Below, piece by piece: positions 1 to 8,114 of a stretch of 64,000 nt of DNA. Below the pieces are notes generated by a model. The model had not been told where the DNA came from. It saw only the letters and a list, made by a program, of their open reading frames with translations, and did no database searches. The position numbers were made by a program, and so were the translations under genes. Each line of letters opens with the position of its first letter. Position 1 is the first letter of the stretch. Source of the DNA: Enterovibrio coralii (GTDB taxonomy: Bacteria; Pseudomonadota; Gammaproteobacteria; Enterobacterales; Vibrionaceae); the NCBI RefSeq assembly GCF_001559595.1, contig NZ_LNTY01000049.1, positions 62,001 to 126,000 on the forward strand, read 5' to 3'.

Positions 1-24
1 CTTTTCTCGGACTAAGGTGGTGCC

Positions 25-558
25 ATGTTTGTATATAAAATCGATGAAGAGGTTTCCCTCGCGCTTGTGCAACCGTCTTTTGCCATGACGTATTTTGACA
101 TTGTCGCGCGAGAACGAGATTACCTCTCTACGTGGTTAGCTTGGCCGCCTCATGCTGATGGAGAGGCGTTTTTCAGTGCGTTTATCACATCATCCCTCAA
201 GGGCTACGCGGAAGGTAAATCCATGACCTGTGCCATGGTGTACAAAGGACAGGTCGTGGGAAACGTAAGCTTTAATACGATCGACAAGTCACTTAAGAAA
301 GCGACGGTGGGTTATTGGCTGAGTAAGGATTTTCAAGGTAACGGCATCACGTCGCGCTGTGTAGCGTCGCTGGTGGATATGGCGTTTAATCAACTGGAAC
401 TCACGAAAGTTGAAATTGCAGCGGCCACAGGCAACGCGCCAAGCCGTCGGTTGTGTGAACGTCTGGGATTTACCTTGGAAGGCATAATCACTCAGGCAGA
501 AAACCTGAATGACCGTATTGTTGATCACGCTATATATGGTCTAGCCAAAGACGGATAA
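25..558 (+). CDS. GNAT N-acetyltransferase, RimJ/RimL type
   Basis: This 177-residue protein reads as a RimL-type GNAT enzyme, which transfers acetyl from acetyl-CoA to an amine, often the N-terminus of a protein. The fold landmarks are the beta4 segment MVYKGQVVGNVSF, the acetyl-CoA loop region GYWLSKDFQGNGI near residues 96-109 (a variant of Q/RxxGxG/A), and the C-terminal NAPSRRLCERLGF signature near 137-149. Length and motif order fit the B. subtilis YdaF/E. coli RimL group. The ATG at 25 follows an AAGGTGG ribosome site. It is the first of three co-directional genes with short gaps (15 and 19 bases) and is probably co-transcribed with them. The true substrate cannot be told from sequence. 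Confidence 0.9.
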   Translation: MFVYKIDEEVSLALVQPSFAMTYFDIVARERDYLSTWLAWPPHADGEAFFSAFITSSLKGYAEGKSMTCAMVYKGQVVGNVSFNTIDKSLKKATVGYWLSKDFQGNGITSRCVASLVDMAFNQLELTKVEIAAATGNAPSRRLCERLGFTLEGIITQAENLNDRIVDHAIYGLAKDG

Positions 559-573
559 AGAAAAGGAGCAAGG

Positions 574-909
574 ATGCCTGCTATCTATCTGATACTTGCG
601 ATTTTAGGGACGCTATTCCCGTATGCAGCGTTAGTACCTTGGGTCATCGAGAATGGCGTTAATCCGTCCCTTTTTCTTGCCGATCTGTTAGCGAATCCAA
701 TCAGTGTTTTTGCTTGGATTGACGTTGTTATTTCAGCTATCGCCCTGATAGTATTCATCATCACTGACGGACGGCAGCATGATATCCGTTATCGCTCCCT
801 TGCCATTGCTGGCACGCTAACCATTGGCGTTTCTTTTGGGTTGCCGTTTTATCTTTATCTGCGTGAGCGAGTAAAGCTTCGAGCCTTTTTCAGTCACGAA
901 GATTCATAA
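574..909 (+). CDS. DUF2834 family membrane protein
   Basis: A 111-residue protein with three hydrophobic segments (about residues 3-24, 45-62 and 75-95) and the DUF2834 pattern, including a first helix ending in PYAALVPW and a middle FAWIDVVISA segment. DUF2834 proteins are small inner-membrane proteins without an assigned function. AAAAGGAG lies seven bases before the ATG. The gene sits 15 bases after the acetyltransferase and 19 bases before the aldo/keto reductase, suggesting one transcript. Confidence 0.8.
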   Translation: MPAIYLILAILGTLFPYAALVPWVIENGVNPSLFLADLLANPISVFAWIDVVISAIALIVFIITDGRQHDIRYRSLAIAGTLTIGVSFGLPFYLYLRERVKLRAFFSHEDS

Positions 910-928
910 CTAGCAAATTGGAGTTGTT

Positions 929-1843
929 ATGTCCTTAATTTCAAAAGTTCTCATGTCGCCTGAGGGGCCATCATTCTCATCGCTTGTGCAAGGCTACTGG
1001 CGCATGGCCGAGTGGGGCATGAGCCCGCAGGAAAGACTGACCTTTTTGAAATCTCACATGGAAATGGGGATCACAACCGTTGACCATGCACATGTCTATG
1101 GCAAGCCGCCTTGCGAGACTTTGTTTGGCGAAGCATTGAAACTCGAGCCGAGCATTCGCGATGAGATTGAAATCATCACTAAATGCGGCATCGTGCCTGT
1201 ACCGCCAGTTGATGGTCGACCAGAAGTCTCTCATTACAACTCCAGCCGTCAGCACATTCTCGAGTCTGTAGACCTGTCGCTTTCTCGTATGGGCATTGAA
1301 AACATCGATGTGCTTCTTATCCACCGTCCTGATTGGTTGATGGATGCCGATGAAGTGGTCGAAGCGTTTGATGCGCTGAAGCAAAGCGGAAAAGTCAGCC
1401 ATTTCGGTGTTTCAAATTTCACGCCGTCACAATTGGCTCTGTTGCAATCTCGCCTGTCAGATGTGCTGGTTACTAACCAGATTGAAATCAACCCATTCAA
1501 CATGGGGGCGTTGGAAGACGGCTCTTTAGACATGTTGCAACAAGCTCGTGTCAGACCGATGGCGTGGTCGATTTTGGGCGGTGGTCGTTTGTTCAACGGC
1601 AATGACGAGCAAACGCTGCGTGTTCGTACTGCACTTGAGCAAGTTGCCGCAGAAGTTGGCGCGAGCAGCGTCGACCAAGTGGCATATGCCTGGGTAATGA
1701 AGTTGCCTTCAAACCCAGTTGCATTGATTGGTAGCGGCAAAATCGAGCGCGTTGCAGAGGCGGTGGAAGCAACCAAAATCAGCTTGTCACACGAGCAGTG
1801 GTATCGCATTTGGGTCGCGTCAAAAGGCAACGGTGTCGCATAA
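929..1843 (+). CDS. aldo/keto reductase, YdhF-like
   Basis: A 304-residue cytosolic NADPH-dependent oxidoreductase of the aldo/keto reductase superfamily. The catalytic tetrad is present as Asp52, Tyr57, Lys85 and His132 (VDHAHVYG, TKCG, LIHRPD). The NADP-binding end is represented by LIGSGKIERV near residue 270. The spacing and the QGYWRMAEWG start match the E. coli YdhF branch rather than the xylose-reductase branch. The start at 929 has a GGAG ribosome site seven bases upstream. It is the last recognisable core gene before the AT-rich island. The physiological substrate is unknown. Confidence 0.92.
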   Translation: MSLISKVLMSPEGPSFSSLVQGYWRMAEWGMSPQERLTFLKSHMEMGITTVDHAHVYGKPPCETLFGEALKLEPSIRDEIEIITKCGIVPVPPVDGRPEVSHYNSSRQHILESVDLSLSRMGIENIDVLLIHRPDWLMDADEVVEAFDALKQSGKVSHFGVSNFTPSQLALLQSRLSDVLVTNQIEINPFNMGALEDGSLDMLQQARVRPMAWSILGGGRLFNGNDEQTLRVRTALEQVAAEVGASSVDQVAYAWVMKLPSNPVALIGSGKIERVAEAVEATKISLSHEQWYRIWVASKGNGVA

Positions 1844-2172
1844 CCTCGACGCTTCTCCTTAGGGTATGAGCGTGATAACAAAATGCAGCTGAATAACTAT
1901 TTGTCTTAAGATAGGTTTGAAGCTTAAAGTAATCCGTGTGTGTTAACTAGACGTACATTTAGCCATGCCTTTTCTTTTTCCGACTTTCTGCGCAAACTTC
2001 TGCATACTTGCCGGAAATTTAGCTAACCTTCTTGCGAAAACAACTTTGTCTTGAACTGCGTCACCCCAGTACATTGGGGTGGCCGACTCTACCAACGACA
2101 TGGTGTGAAAATTGTTTTTGCTGCAGTAGCAAAAAACAGCTCGACCAAATTTAGCTATTTTTGCGGTTCTGT
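1844..2172. other. intergenic; probable left edge of the pilus island
   Basis: About 330 bases without a convincing gene. Base composition becomes visibly AT-richer from roughly 1880 onward, and gene content changes from core metabolism to pilus regulation. A small inverted repeat (CACCCCAGTACATTGGGGTG, 2060-2079) is the only structure I see. No tRNA, integrase or direct repeat matching the right edge near 21.5 kb was found by eye, so the junction is placed only approximately. Confidence 0.4.
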
Positions 2173-2574
2173 TTATATGACAAAAGATTCCATTTCATTG
2201 CAGCTAATTTTATCTATTGTTTCGCTTTTGAATATTAACGAGAACAGTGCTGGCTTTTCGTTGAATAAAACAACAGTCCTCAAAGTAAAGTAAACCTGCC
2301 CTCCGAATATTTCTCTGGCAATTGTGGTGGACATACTTTCTATCGCGGTGTTTTCAACGTGTTTACAATACTCCAACTCTGCCACAATGAGGGGGGATGG
2401 CTGCTGTAGAATTAGATTATCGATGTTTCTCGATGTACTAGAGAGAGCAACACTGTTCATTAAATTCTCATGAGCAGTGTTTGAGTAAAGGATTTTTCGC
2501 GTCACCATATCTGTGAGAAAAGCGGGCTGGTTCAAATGGTCGATCAGTTCTGTGAGTAGCATATCATTAAGCAT
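2173..2574 (-). CDS. stand-alone PAS-domain protein
   Basis: A 133-residue protein consisting of little more than one PAS fold. The N-terminal half carries the typical opening PAFLTDMVTRKILYSNTAHENLM (discussed here as residues about 17-39), in which a short helix leads into the first strands. The C-terminal half alternates strand-like stretches (QVYFTLRTVVLF, ALFSLIFKS). No output domain or transmembrane segment is present, so it would have to act by binding a partner. It is divergent from the AraC-like regulator, which begins about 200 bases away. No good ribosome site is visible before the ATG. It could be a remnant of a larger sensor. Confidence 0.5.
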   Translation of the reverse strand: MLNDMLLTELIDHLNQPAFLTDMVTRKILYSNTAHENLMNSVALSSTSRNIDNLILQQPSPLIVAELEYCKHVENTAIESMSTTIAREIFGGQVYFTLRTVVLFNEKPALFSLIFKSETIDKISCNEMESFVI

Positions 2575-2782
2575 GAGTTAAGAAAAATAGTGGCTGAATT
2601 ATTGCTAAGTTTCGACTGTACATGAATAGCTTGCTGCGCAAGCAAAATGCTATTCGGTGCAAAAAAAAGCATCAATTCACGCAACTTATGTTTGCGCATT
2701 GTGGGATTTACTGTTCTTTGCGACGGATGTAGCATTTTTGATACAGCAAATGTTATTGTTTTCACTTGGTTTAGATGATGCT

Positions 2783-3568
2783 ATGGAAAACAGGTTACCT
2801 CTGATAATGAACCTTACACAAGGTTCTAGCTACATTTGCGTCTCTACTGAGAGCGTATTTCTATTTTCTGGTGCTTCTGGGCAAATAAAGGCTGCAAGGA
2901 TGTCACTATATATTGGCAACTACGTTGCACTTTGTTACGAGAAGCGGATAGGTGGTACTGGAGAAAGAACAGCCAGCATTAAACAAACGATCAAAATACA
3001 TTCTAATACTGATGACTTTGACTTTGATGAAAAGTGTATAGTTCTCATACTAGGAGAAAGCTTTCTCTCTGCGTTTGATAGGACGGGAGAGAGGGTGAGA
3101 CAGGCGCATATACTTCATGAAGACATTGTCACTGTTTTATTAGATGGCATAACGTCTTCAGAGTGCCCACTTTATGACTTAAATGCAATAGCCAATTTGG
3201 TTGCCATAGGTATTTATAAAAAAGTACTAGACACGGATTACGAAAGAATCAGAACGGTTATTTTAAAAAATTATCAAGACCCAAATTTCTGCCTAGAGAG
3301 CTTGGCGAGCTGTGTATATATGTCAAGACGAAAGGTTCAGTATGTGTTAGCAAGAAATGGCCAGAACTTTCTAGAATGCATAAATGATATTAGAGTCAGT
3401 CGATTATATGATAAGGTAATTAAATGTTACGCTATTGATCTGGAAGAAATATCACATAGTTGTGGCTTTAAAAGTCTTGTGTCTGCTAATCGAGTGTTTA
3501 GTAAACGCTTCGGAGAATCTCTGTCATCTTTTAAAAAGAAACAAAAGCAGAATAGCTTGGTGGCTTGA
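2783..3568 (+). CDS. AraC-family regulator, ToxT-like position and layout
   Basis: The last ~95 residues form an AraC/XylS double helix-turn-helix: FCLESLASCVYMSRRKVQ as the first helix-turn-helix and EISHSCGFKSLVSANRVFSKRFG as the second, with the usual SxxxFxxxFG-like ending altered to SANRVFSKRFG. The N-terminal part is a poorly conserved, strand-rich region as in ToxT. From the ATG at 2783 the protein is 261 residues, close to ToxT (276). An in-frame GTG at 2657 would add 42 mostly hydrophobic residues and is less likely. In VPI-1, toxT lies after tcpF; here the regulator is 5 kb upstream of tcpA. Activation of the pilus operon and of both tcpF-like genes is inferred from context only. 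Confidence 0.7.
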   Translation: MENRLPLIMNLTQGSSYICVSTESVFLFSGASGQIKAARMSLYIGNYVALCYEKRIGGTGERTASIKQTIKIHSNTDDFDFDEKCIVLILGESFLSAFDRTGERVRQAHILHEDIVTVLLDGITSSECPLYDLNAIANLVAIGIYKKVLDTDYERIRTVILKNYQDPNFCLESLASCVYMSRRKVQYVLARNGQNFLECINDIRVSRLYDKVIKCYAIDLEEISHSCGFKSLVSANRVFSKRFGESLSSFKKKQKQNSLVA

Positions 3569-3652
3569 TTTTAAAAATAATTAGTATGTTCTAGTGCGTA
3601 ATACTAGGTATGTACTAACAAGTGGTTTACTAATACTTATTGTGGAAGTCTC

Positions 3653-4312
3653 ATGAGTTTTTACATGCATTATCAGGCTATCTATACTGACAAAAATATT
3701 TCATATGCAGAGGCCCTTTTCCGGAATGATGAGGTCTCAGATATGGAGAGTTTTATCAAAAGCCAAGCGGATGCCTTAGCTTTTGATAAGAAGGTTATTG
3801 AAAAGGTGATCTCTGAAATAGAAATACATCGACCTAGCTTTCCCATTTCAGTTAACGTTAGTGCTGCCAGCATTTGCAACGAAAATTTCGTGGATTTTTG
3901 CTGTTCTACATTACTCCAACACAACCTATATTTGGAGTTAATTGAAGACGGGTACCCGCTTGACTATCTTAGCGCAAAGGAAAATATATCAAAGTTGGAG
4001 GTGGCTGGGGTAAAGGTAATAATGGATGATTTTGGAGTGAAAGATGCAAACTTTATCAACCTTATTAGGCTTGGCATAAAAAACATCAAAATAGATAAGT
4101 CCCTGGTGCTTAATGTTGATTCCGACACTGAAAAACAACGTATTCTAAAATCTATCGTTGGGATTCTCGACTTTATGAAAATTGAACAAATAACTTATGA
4201 AGGGGTGGAAACAAACGCGCAATACGATGCCGTAAGAAACATATCTAAGCACTGTGCCATACAGGGTTTCTTGCTTTCTCAACCGACAAGTATGGCTAAT
4301 CTAACTATTTGA
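3653..4312 (+). CDS. EAL-domain cyclic-di-GMP phosphodiesterase
   Basis: A 219-residue protein that is a single EAL domain. EALs hydrolyse c-di-GMP to pGpG using two metal ions. Most active-site elements are present: EALFR at residues 20-24, the Asn in SVNVS, the LELIED segment (the usual ITE acid shifted), DDFG near 125, the catalytic-region Lys in IKIDKS, EGVET near 183, and the Gln before GFLLSQP. It lacks the TG after DDFG and has no sensor or membrane part. It is slightly shorter than a typical EAL domain (about 240). The gene follows the AraC-like regulator by 84 bases on the same strand. Lowering c-di-GMP favours virulence-type pilus expression in V. cholerae, which makes a regulatory role plausible. 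Confidence 0.8.
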   Translation: MSFYMHYQAIYTDKNISYAEALFRNDEVSDMESFIKSQADALAFDKKVIEKVISEIEIHRPSFPISVNVSAASICNENFVDFCCSTLLQHNLYLELIEDGYPLDYLSAKENISKLEVAGVKVIMDDFGVKDANFINLIRLGIKNIKIDKSLVLNVDSDTEKQRILKSIVGILDFMKIEQITYEGVETNAQYDAVRNISKHCAIQGFLLSQPTSMANLTI

Positions 4313-4990
4313 ATATAGATTTAAATCTCCGAAGTTTCAATGCAAGTAGTGTTTCATTTGATGTGTTTCTCAAAAAGAAAATCTGTAGAACATAAAGTAT
4401 TAGCGATTTCGAATCGTTCTTTTTTTGAAAGTCGATCTATTGACAGCGCTAGCTCTAAACAAAGAACCATTAAAAGCTTGGAGGGTGCCATAAATAAAGT
4501 GTCAATAAGAATAGTTGGCCTTGCTCTAATCTCAAATTAAAGAATTCCATTAATTGTGGGATTCTTTGTCTATGTAAAATCATTTGTGCTTGCGGGTTAA
4601 AACTAATAGCTATAGTCTCTTTAACTCTTGAAATTTTACCAGTGAAGTCATCGTTATCAATGTTTGACATGTTACTAATTTTTCCTTTTAAAGTCATAGA
4701 TTGGATCTTGAAATGCTTATGAATACACTCTTTGAAGCAAAAAAACGAATGTACTGAGGCATAAAAAGGTCTCGTCATTATTAAGACTTCATTGGGAATA
4801 ATGGGGCATTATAACAATGATATGCAGCGATGAGTCGACCTGTTTGCGTCACTTAAACAAATACATAGGTGATGATAGCAACGTCTGTTGAGAAATATGA
4901 ATACTCAATTAATCGATGCTTATTACTTCATTCGAAATTTTCGCTATGCTGATTTTTATCTGCTTTACACGGTTTAGGGGGGGCATCAAA
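4313..4990. other. AT-rich intergenic stretch, no convincing gene
   Basis: About 680 bases. A possible 102-codon reading frame on the minus strand (4470-4778) and a 66-codon frame on the plus strand (4340-4540) overlap each other. Neither has a clear ribosome site or a recognisable domain, so neither is called. The last ~150 bases before 4991 are probably the promoter of the orphan tcpF-like gene; no confident -35/-10 pair or toxbox could be assigned by eye. Confidence 0.3.
4977..4983 (+). promoter_or_regulatory. G7 Shine-Dalgarno tract of the orphan tcpF-like gene
   Basis: Seven consecutive guanines preceded by TTTA, ending seven bases before the GTG start. The tract both supplies the anti-16S pairing and is long enough to slip, so its length could alter translation efficiency. 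Confidence 0.5.
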
Positions 4991-5818
4991 GTGCCTAACA
5001 TTAAGATAACGAGTTTACTATTGCTTACGATTAGCATGCCATTGTATGCATTCCAAGCTGATTATGAATCCTCGAATACGTCTGGGGCTTCGGTTGGAAG
5101 TAATAAATTTGCTGCTAATTTGCCCTATTCTCTATGTGGACTTGCTGGTATCACAGACAAAACCAGGTGTGAAAATGTTTCAATCCCATTAGGTGAAAAA
5201 ACATTCAAGGAATATGCCAATAAAGATATTGCGAGTTTTGACTATAGCCAATTAGATGCTGATGAGTTATTGCAAGTTGAAAAAAAATTTACTCTTCAAG
5301 GGCGCAATTTTGTCATCCCAACCTTAGAACAATTACAGCACCTTGTAAAAGATGGAGAAATAACCCCAAAGCAAGGCGAAGGGTTCTGGAGTAGAAATAG
5401 GTTCGGTGTATTTGCTCCTGTCAGCATAGGCTCAGTTCCTTCGTCAAATAGGTACGCTTTACCTTACTTGGTTGCCAATACATACGCAGGTGATTCCTGT
5501 TCGGGCGCATCATGTCTCGTAGAGCACCCTTTTGTGGATTTCATGCAAACCAGTACGTCAACGGGGACGACAATGAAATTTCCTTTTGAGCAACCTAAGG
5601 CGGTGAGAGTACGTTTGCATACAAGTGGGCACACCGCTGACCTGTGGTATAACTCATCGTCAAAACAATGGGAAAACGGAAGCCTTAGAAACAGCTCGAC
5701 AGTATCGTTTAAAGCAATGGTAGCTTGGGAGTCTAATATTGGAACAACATTTGAATGCGCAACAACGGGGCCTCGTGGCACTTTTAGATGTGATTCCAAT
5801 AATATTCACATTCGTTGA
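4991..5818 (+). CDS. TcpF-like secreted protein (orphan copy)
   Basis: A 275-residue exported protein. A signal peptide (lysine, a run of leucines, then SMPLYA) is cleaved before FQADYES. This matches the mature start of V. cholerae TcpF (FNDNY) and the second copy at 16382 (FNGDYES). Other shared landmarks are PYSLC followed about 12 residues later by a second Cys, and FVIPTLEQLQHLV, the counterpart of TcpF WEIPTRDQIETLV. Six cysteines are conserved with the second copy; TcpF itself shows only the first pair. TcpF and ETEC CofJ are exported through the type IVb pilus machine via their N-terminal segment. The GTG at 4991 is chosen because a G7 tract (4977-4983) forms a strong ribosome site seven bases away and because it gives a clean signal peptide. 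Confidence 0.8.
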   Translation: MPNIKITSLLLLTISMPLYAFQADYESSNTSGASVGSNKFAANLPYSLCGLAGITDKTRCENVSIPLGEKTFKEYANKDIASFDYSQLDADELLQVEKKFTLQGRNFVIPTLEQLQHLVKDGEITPKQGEGFWSRNRFGVFAPVSIGSVPSSNRYALPYLVANTYAGDSCSGASCLVEHPFVDFMQTSTSTGTTMKFPFEQPKAVRVRLHTSGHTADLWYNSSSKQWENGSLRNSSTVSFKAMVAWESNIGTTFECATTGPRGTFRCDSNNIHIR

Positions 5819-5914
5819 GTGAAACTGTGCATCTTTTTGAATCTTTGAAATAGCTATATTTTAATGAGAGCCATTCAACAAGCTTGAAATTTTATGTGAA
5901 TGTTTATTTTTTAA

Positions 5915-5967
5915 CGTAAAGATCATGCATCATCTACTGTTTTTTTTGTGAGCATGATCTTTTTACG
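5915..5967 (+). terminator. terminator after the orphan tcpF-like gene
   Basis: CGTAAAGATCATGC at 5915-5928 pairs with GCATGATCTTTTTACG at 5952-5967, with one or two unpaired T residues. The loop contains a T8 run. It lies about 100 bases after the stop codon and closes this monocistronic unit. Confidence 0.6.
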
Positions 5968-5999
5968 CATCACCTAACTAACCCAATGAAGGGGGATGT

Positions 6000-6374
6000 T
6001 TGAAATTTGAAAATAAACCTAAGACTCTTGCCAAAGAGAAATGTAAAAATCTTAATCGTTCAGAAAGGTTGGAAATTGTATTTTTCCGTAGTTTAAGGAA
6101 GTCATTTAAAGTTAACGGGCATCTTTCTTTGGCTGCTTTGGTAGAAAGTCAGTGGAAGGCTAAAGGGCAAAAAAAAAATCTTTTTCGGCCTAGGGAAATA
6201 CACAGCTTTACTCAGCCGCAAAGGATAAGTAAACGTCAACTTTCTTATGATAATCATATGGCTAGCCTGAAGTTAATAAGAGAGCAGAGAATGACAAACG
6301 TCAGAATGTTGTCGAAAGCCAGGCAGATAACCAATGAAAATAAAACGGAGGCTGCCATTAACTTGATGGGATAG
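6000..6374 (+). CDS. small basic protein, unknown
   Basis: I do not recognise this 124-residue protein. It is very rich in Lys and Arg, with a C-terminal half of helical character (SLKLIREQRMTNVRMLSKARQ), no signal peptide and no membrane segment. The composition would suit a nucleic-acid-binding protein. The start is a TTG at 6000, five bases after AAGGGGGA, which is a strong ribosome site; the nearby ATG at 5996 leads to an immediate stop. The gene contains an A10 run (6169-6178), so its frame may be unstable. It lies between the orphan tcpF-like gene and an IS remnant. Confidence 0.5.
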   Translation: MKFENKPKTLAKEKCKNLNRSERLEIVFFRSLRKSFKVNGHLSLAALVESQWKAKGQKKNLFRPREIHSFTQPQRISKRQLSYDNHMASLKLIREQRMTNVRMLSKARQITNENKTEAAINLMG

Positions 6375-6709
6375 ATGTCTATCCGTTAAGGTTTAAACTA
6401 AACGTTAACCACATTGGAAGCGCGCACGAATAATATGGGCAATCTAGAGTTAGCCGTTGAGCTTTAGCTAAATTACGTATTTATTCTATTAGAGTGGCTC
6501 TTGGGGAATTATTTTCTAATTATAAAGTGAATGTGGAGATGTTATACTATAAACAATCTGCGATAGATAACAAACTCAAATATTTGGGGTTTATTTCTGA
6601 AATTTTTAAATTACACTAAGCAGTTACACGAATTAGAAAGCACTGTTGACAGGTTTCTCTATTTGTTTATAGAGAGGGCGGTGCTTTGATGTTCCTCCGT
6701 TTAAACGGA
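6375..6709. other. gene-poor gap with a possible short ORF remnant
   Basis: AT-rich stretch between the small basic protein and the IS3 remnant. One short open stretch on the plus strand (GTG 6494 to TAA 6619, 41 codons, ending in KYLGFISEIFKLH) looks coding-like in composition but has no ribosome site. It could be the 3' end of a gene broken when the IS arrived. Nothing else is visible. Confidence 0.25.
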
Positions 6710-7915
6710 CACTGAATTATCTATATCTGTTGTTTCTAAAACGCTATTGGATAAATATAACCCATACTACCGTGAAGCCGTGATCGGTTGTAAAAGTAAT
6801 CAACGTATCGCCGGAGTTGTTCTTCAAGCTGCACTAAACGACCAATAAAGACATCCTTAATCAAATCGCCTTTCAGCGTTTTGAGGAAGGACTCCACTTC
6901 TGCATTATCTGTGCAACGACCAGAACGGTTCCTATTTTGCATCACACCAATACCGCTCAGGTGATACCGCACACGACCCACACAATATTCACGACTTCTA
7001 TCTGTATGGAATGATAATCCGTGTTTGGGCTTCCTAGACCTAACTGCTTTCGTGATTGCGAGCATGGTCAAGTCCATATCTAGTCGACTGCTTAAAGCCC
7101 AACCCACAATTTTCCGCGAACATAAATCAATGATAACAGCTAGGTAAGCCCACTTATTTCTAACTCGAATGTAGGTCATGATCGATGACCAGTACTGTTT
7201 AATTTTTAATGGCTTAGACAACTCTCTACGACGATTTTATAGCCCCTGAAGAGCGATCAGCTTTTGTTCTTACGACGTTATACTCTGTCGACACGTGCCT
7301 TTAATACTGCCTCTTTCATCACACGACCGACACGTTTCTTGCCGACGCTAACGCTTTCTTGCTTCAACGCTTTATGTATCTTCGGGCTGCCATATCTGAT
7401 TTCACTACGTTTGTGCAATAACGTGAATCTTTCGCCAAGTATCTTGTCTATCTGTGCGCGCTTAGAAACACTGCGGTGCAGCCAAGCGCAATAACCACTG
7501 GCTGACACATTAACGTGTAAACAATCAATTTCAATGTATACACGCCGGTGAATGTCTTTATGAATCCGAAGGATTGCCTCTTTGGTCAGCCGGAAATCGT
7601 TGCCACTTCGTAAGGATGTCATTTTCCTCTTCAAGCTCAGTAATGCGTCGCTTTTATGTGGATATTTCATCTTGTGTTTTTGGCTTATTCTGTGGTTTGG
7701 GAGGGGACTTAGGTATACCGAATACTTCATCAAGGTAAGTGCGTCGCCACTTCGAAAGCATAAACGGATGGATATCTAATGCTTCTGCAACTGACTTGAC
7801 TGTACGGTGATTTTGAAAGACCCATTCCAACGCTTTACGTTTAAAGTTTCGTGAATATTCGGCTGTCTTTTTTCCTGATTTTTAGGTCTGCATAAGCCCC
7901 CCCTTTATGGACTGA
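6710..7915 (-). mobile_element. decayed IS3-family element
   Basis: Reading on the minus strand, an orfA-like helix-turn-helix (about 7893-7660) and an orfB-like integrase (about 7640-6736) are recognisable but carry several stops and frame changes. The ends are approximate. I could not confirm terminal inverted repeats or a target duplication. The element lies only about 200 bases upstream of tcpA, so it separates the pilus operon from the regulatory arm of the island and has probably replaced the original upstream sequence. Confidence 0.7.
6736..7893 (-). pseudogene. IS3-family transposase remnants (orfA + orfB)
   Basis: The orfA part reads FKRKALEWVFQNHRTVKSVAE and then IHPFMLSKWRR, the standard IS3 orfA helix-turn-helix, ending in a stop near 7660. 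The orfB part begins with the HTH_21 segment RYGSPKIHKALK near 7400. Its rve catalytic domain follows in another frame (AVIIDLCSRKIVGWALSSR, then LSFHTDRSREYC, then a C-terminal NAEVESFLKTLKGDLI). The DDE triad positions are partly visible (D in VIIDL, D in HTDRS, E in AEVESF), but frame breaks near 7240 and 7640 make the enzyme non-functional. Confidence 0.75.
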
Positions 7916-8114
7916 CTGTGTGTTCCCTAAATCGTGGGACGTTCAGTCACAATTCATTCAACCGTGTCTGCACAAAGTGGGTGTAACTTTGCGCACTGTG
8001 ATATCGGTCCCAGAAGTGCATGGGTGTATTATCGCGGTGAACCTAAACGGTCTTTCGCGAAGCGTTAAGCTCTTCGACGACTTATTCAGAAATGCTCAAT
8101 AACAGAGATAAAAA
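7916..8114. promoter_or_regulatory. upstream region of the pilus operon
   Basis: Two hundred bases between the IS3 remnant and tcpA. They contain the inverted pair GACTGTGTGTTCCC/GGGACGTTCAGTC (loose, 7915-7949) and a 60-codon open stretch (7920-8102) ending 12 bases before the tcpA start. That stretch could be the 3' remnant of an upstream gene. No clear AT-rich ToxT-like box is seen. Any tcpA promoter must lie here or inside the IS remnant. Confidence 0.3.

Noticed and set aside
2051..2293. 80-codon plus-strand frame at the left island edge
   Set aside because: It overlaps the PAS gene on the other strand, starts with a non-ATG codon without ribosome site, and has no recognisable domain.
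4340..4778. Two small overlapping frames on opposite strands between the EAL and tcpF-like genes
   Set aside because: No ribosome sites, no domains, and mutual overlap; the minus-strand one remains a weak possibility.
7920..8102. 60-codon frame directly before tcpA as a TcpH or regulator gene
   Set aside because: Non-ATG start inside the IS boundary, no ribosome site and no similarity I can recognise; kept only as a possible gene remnant.
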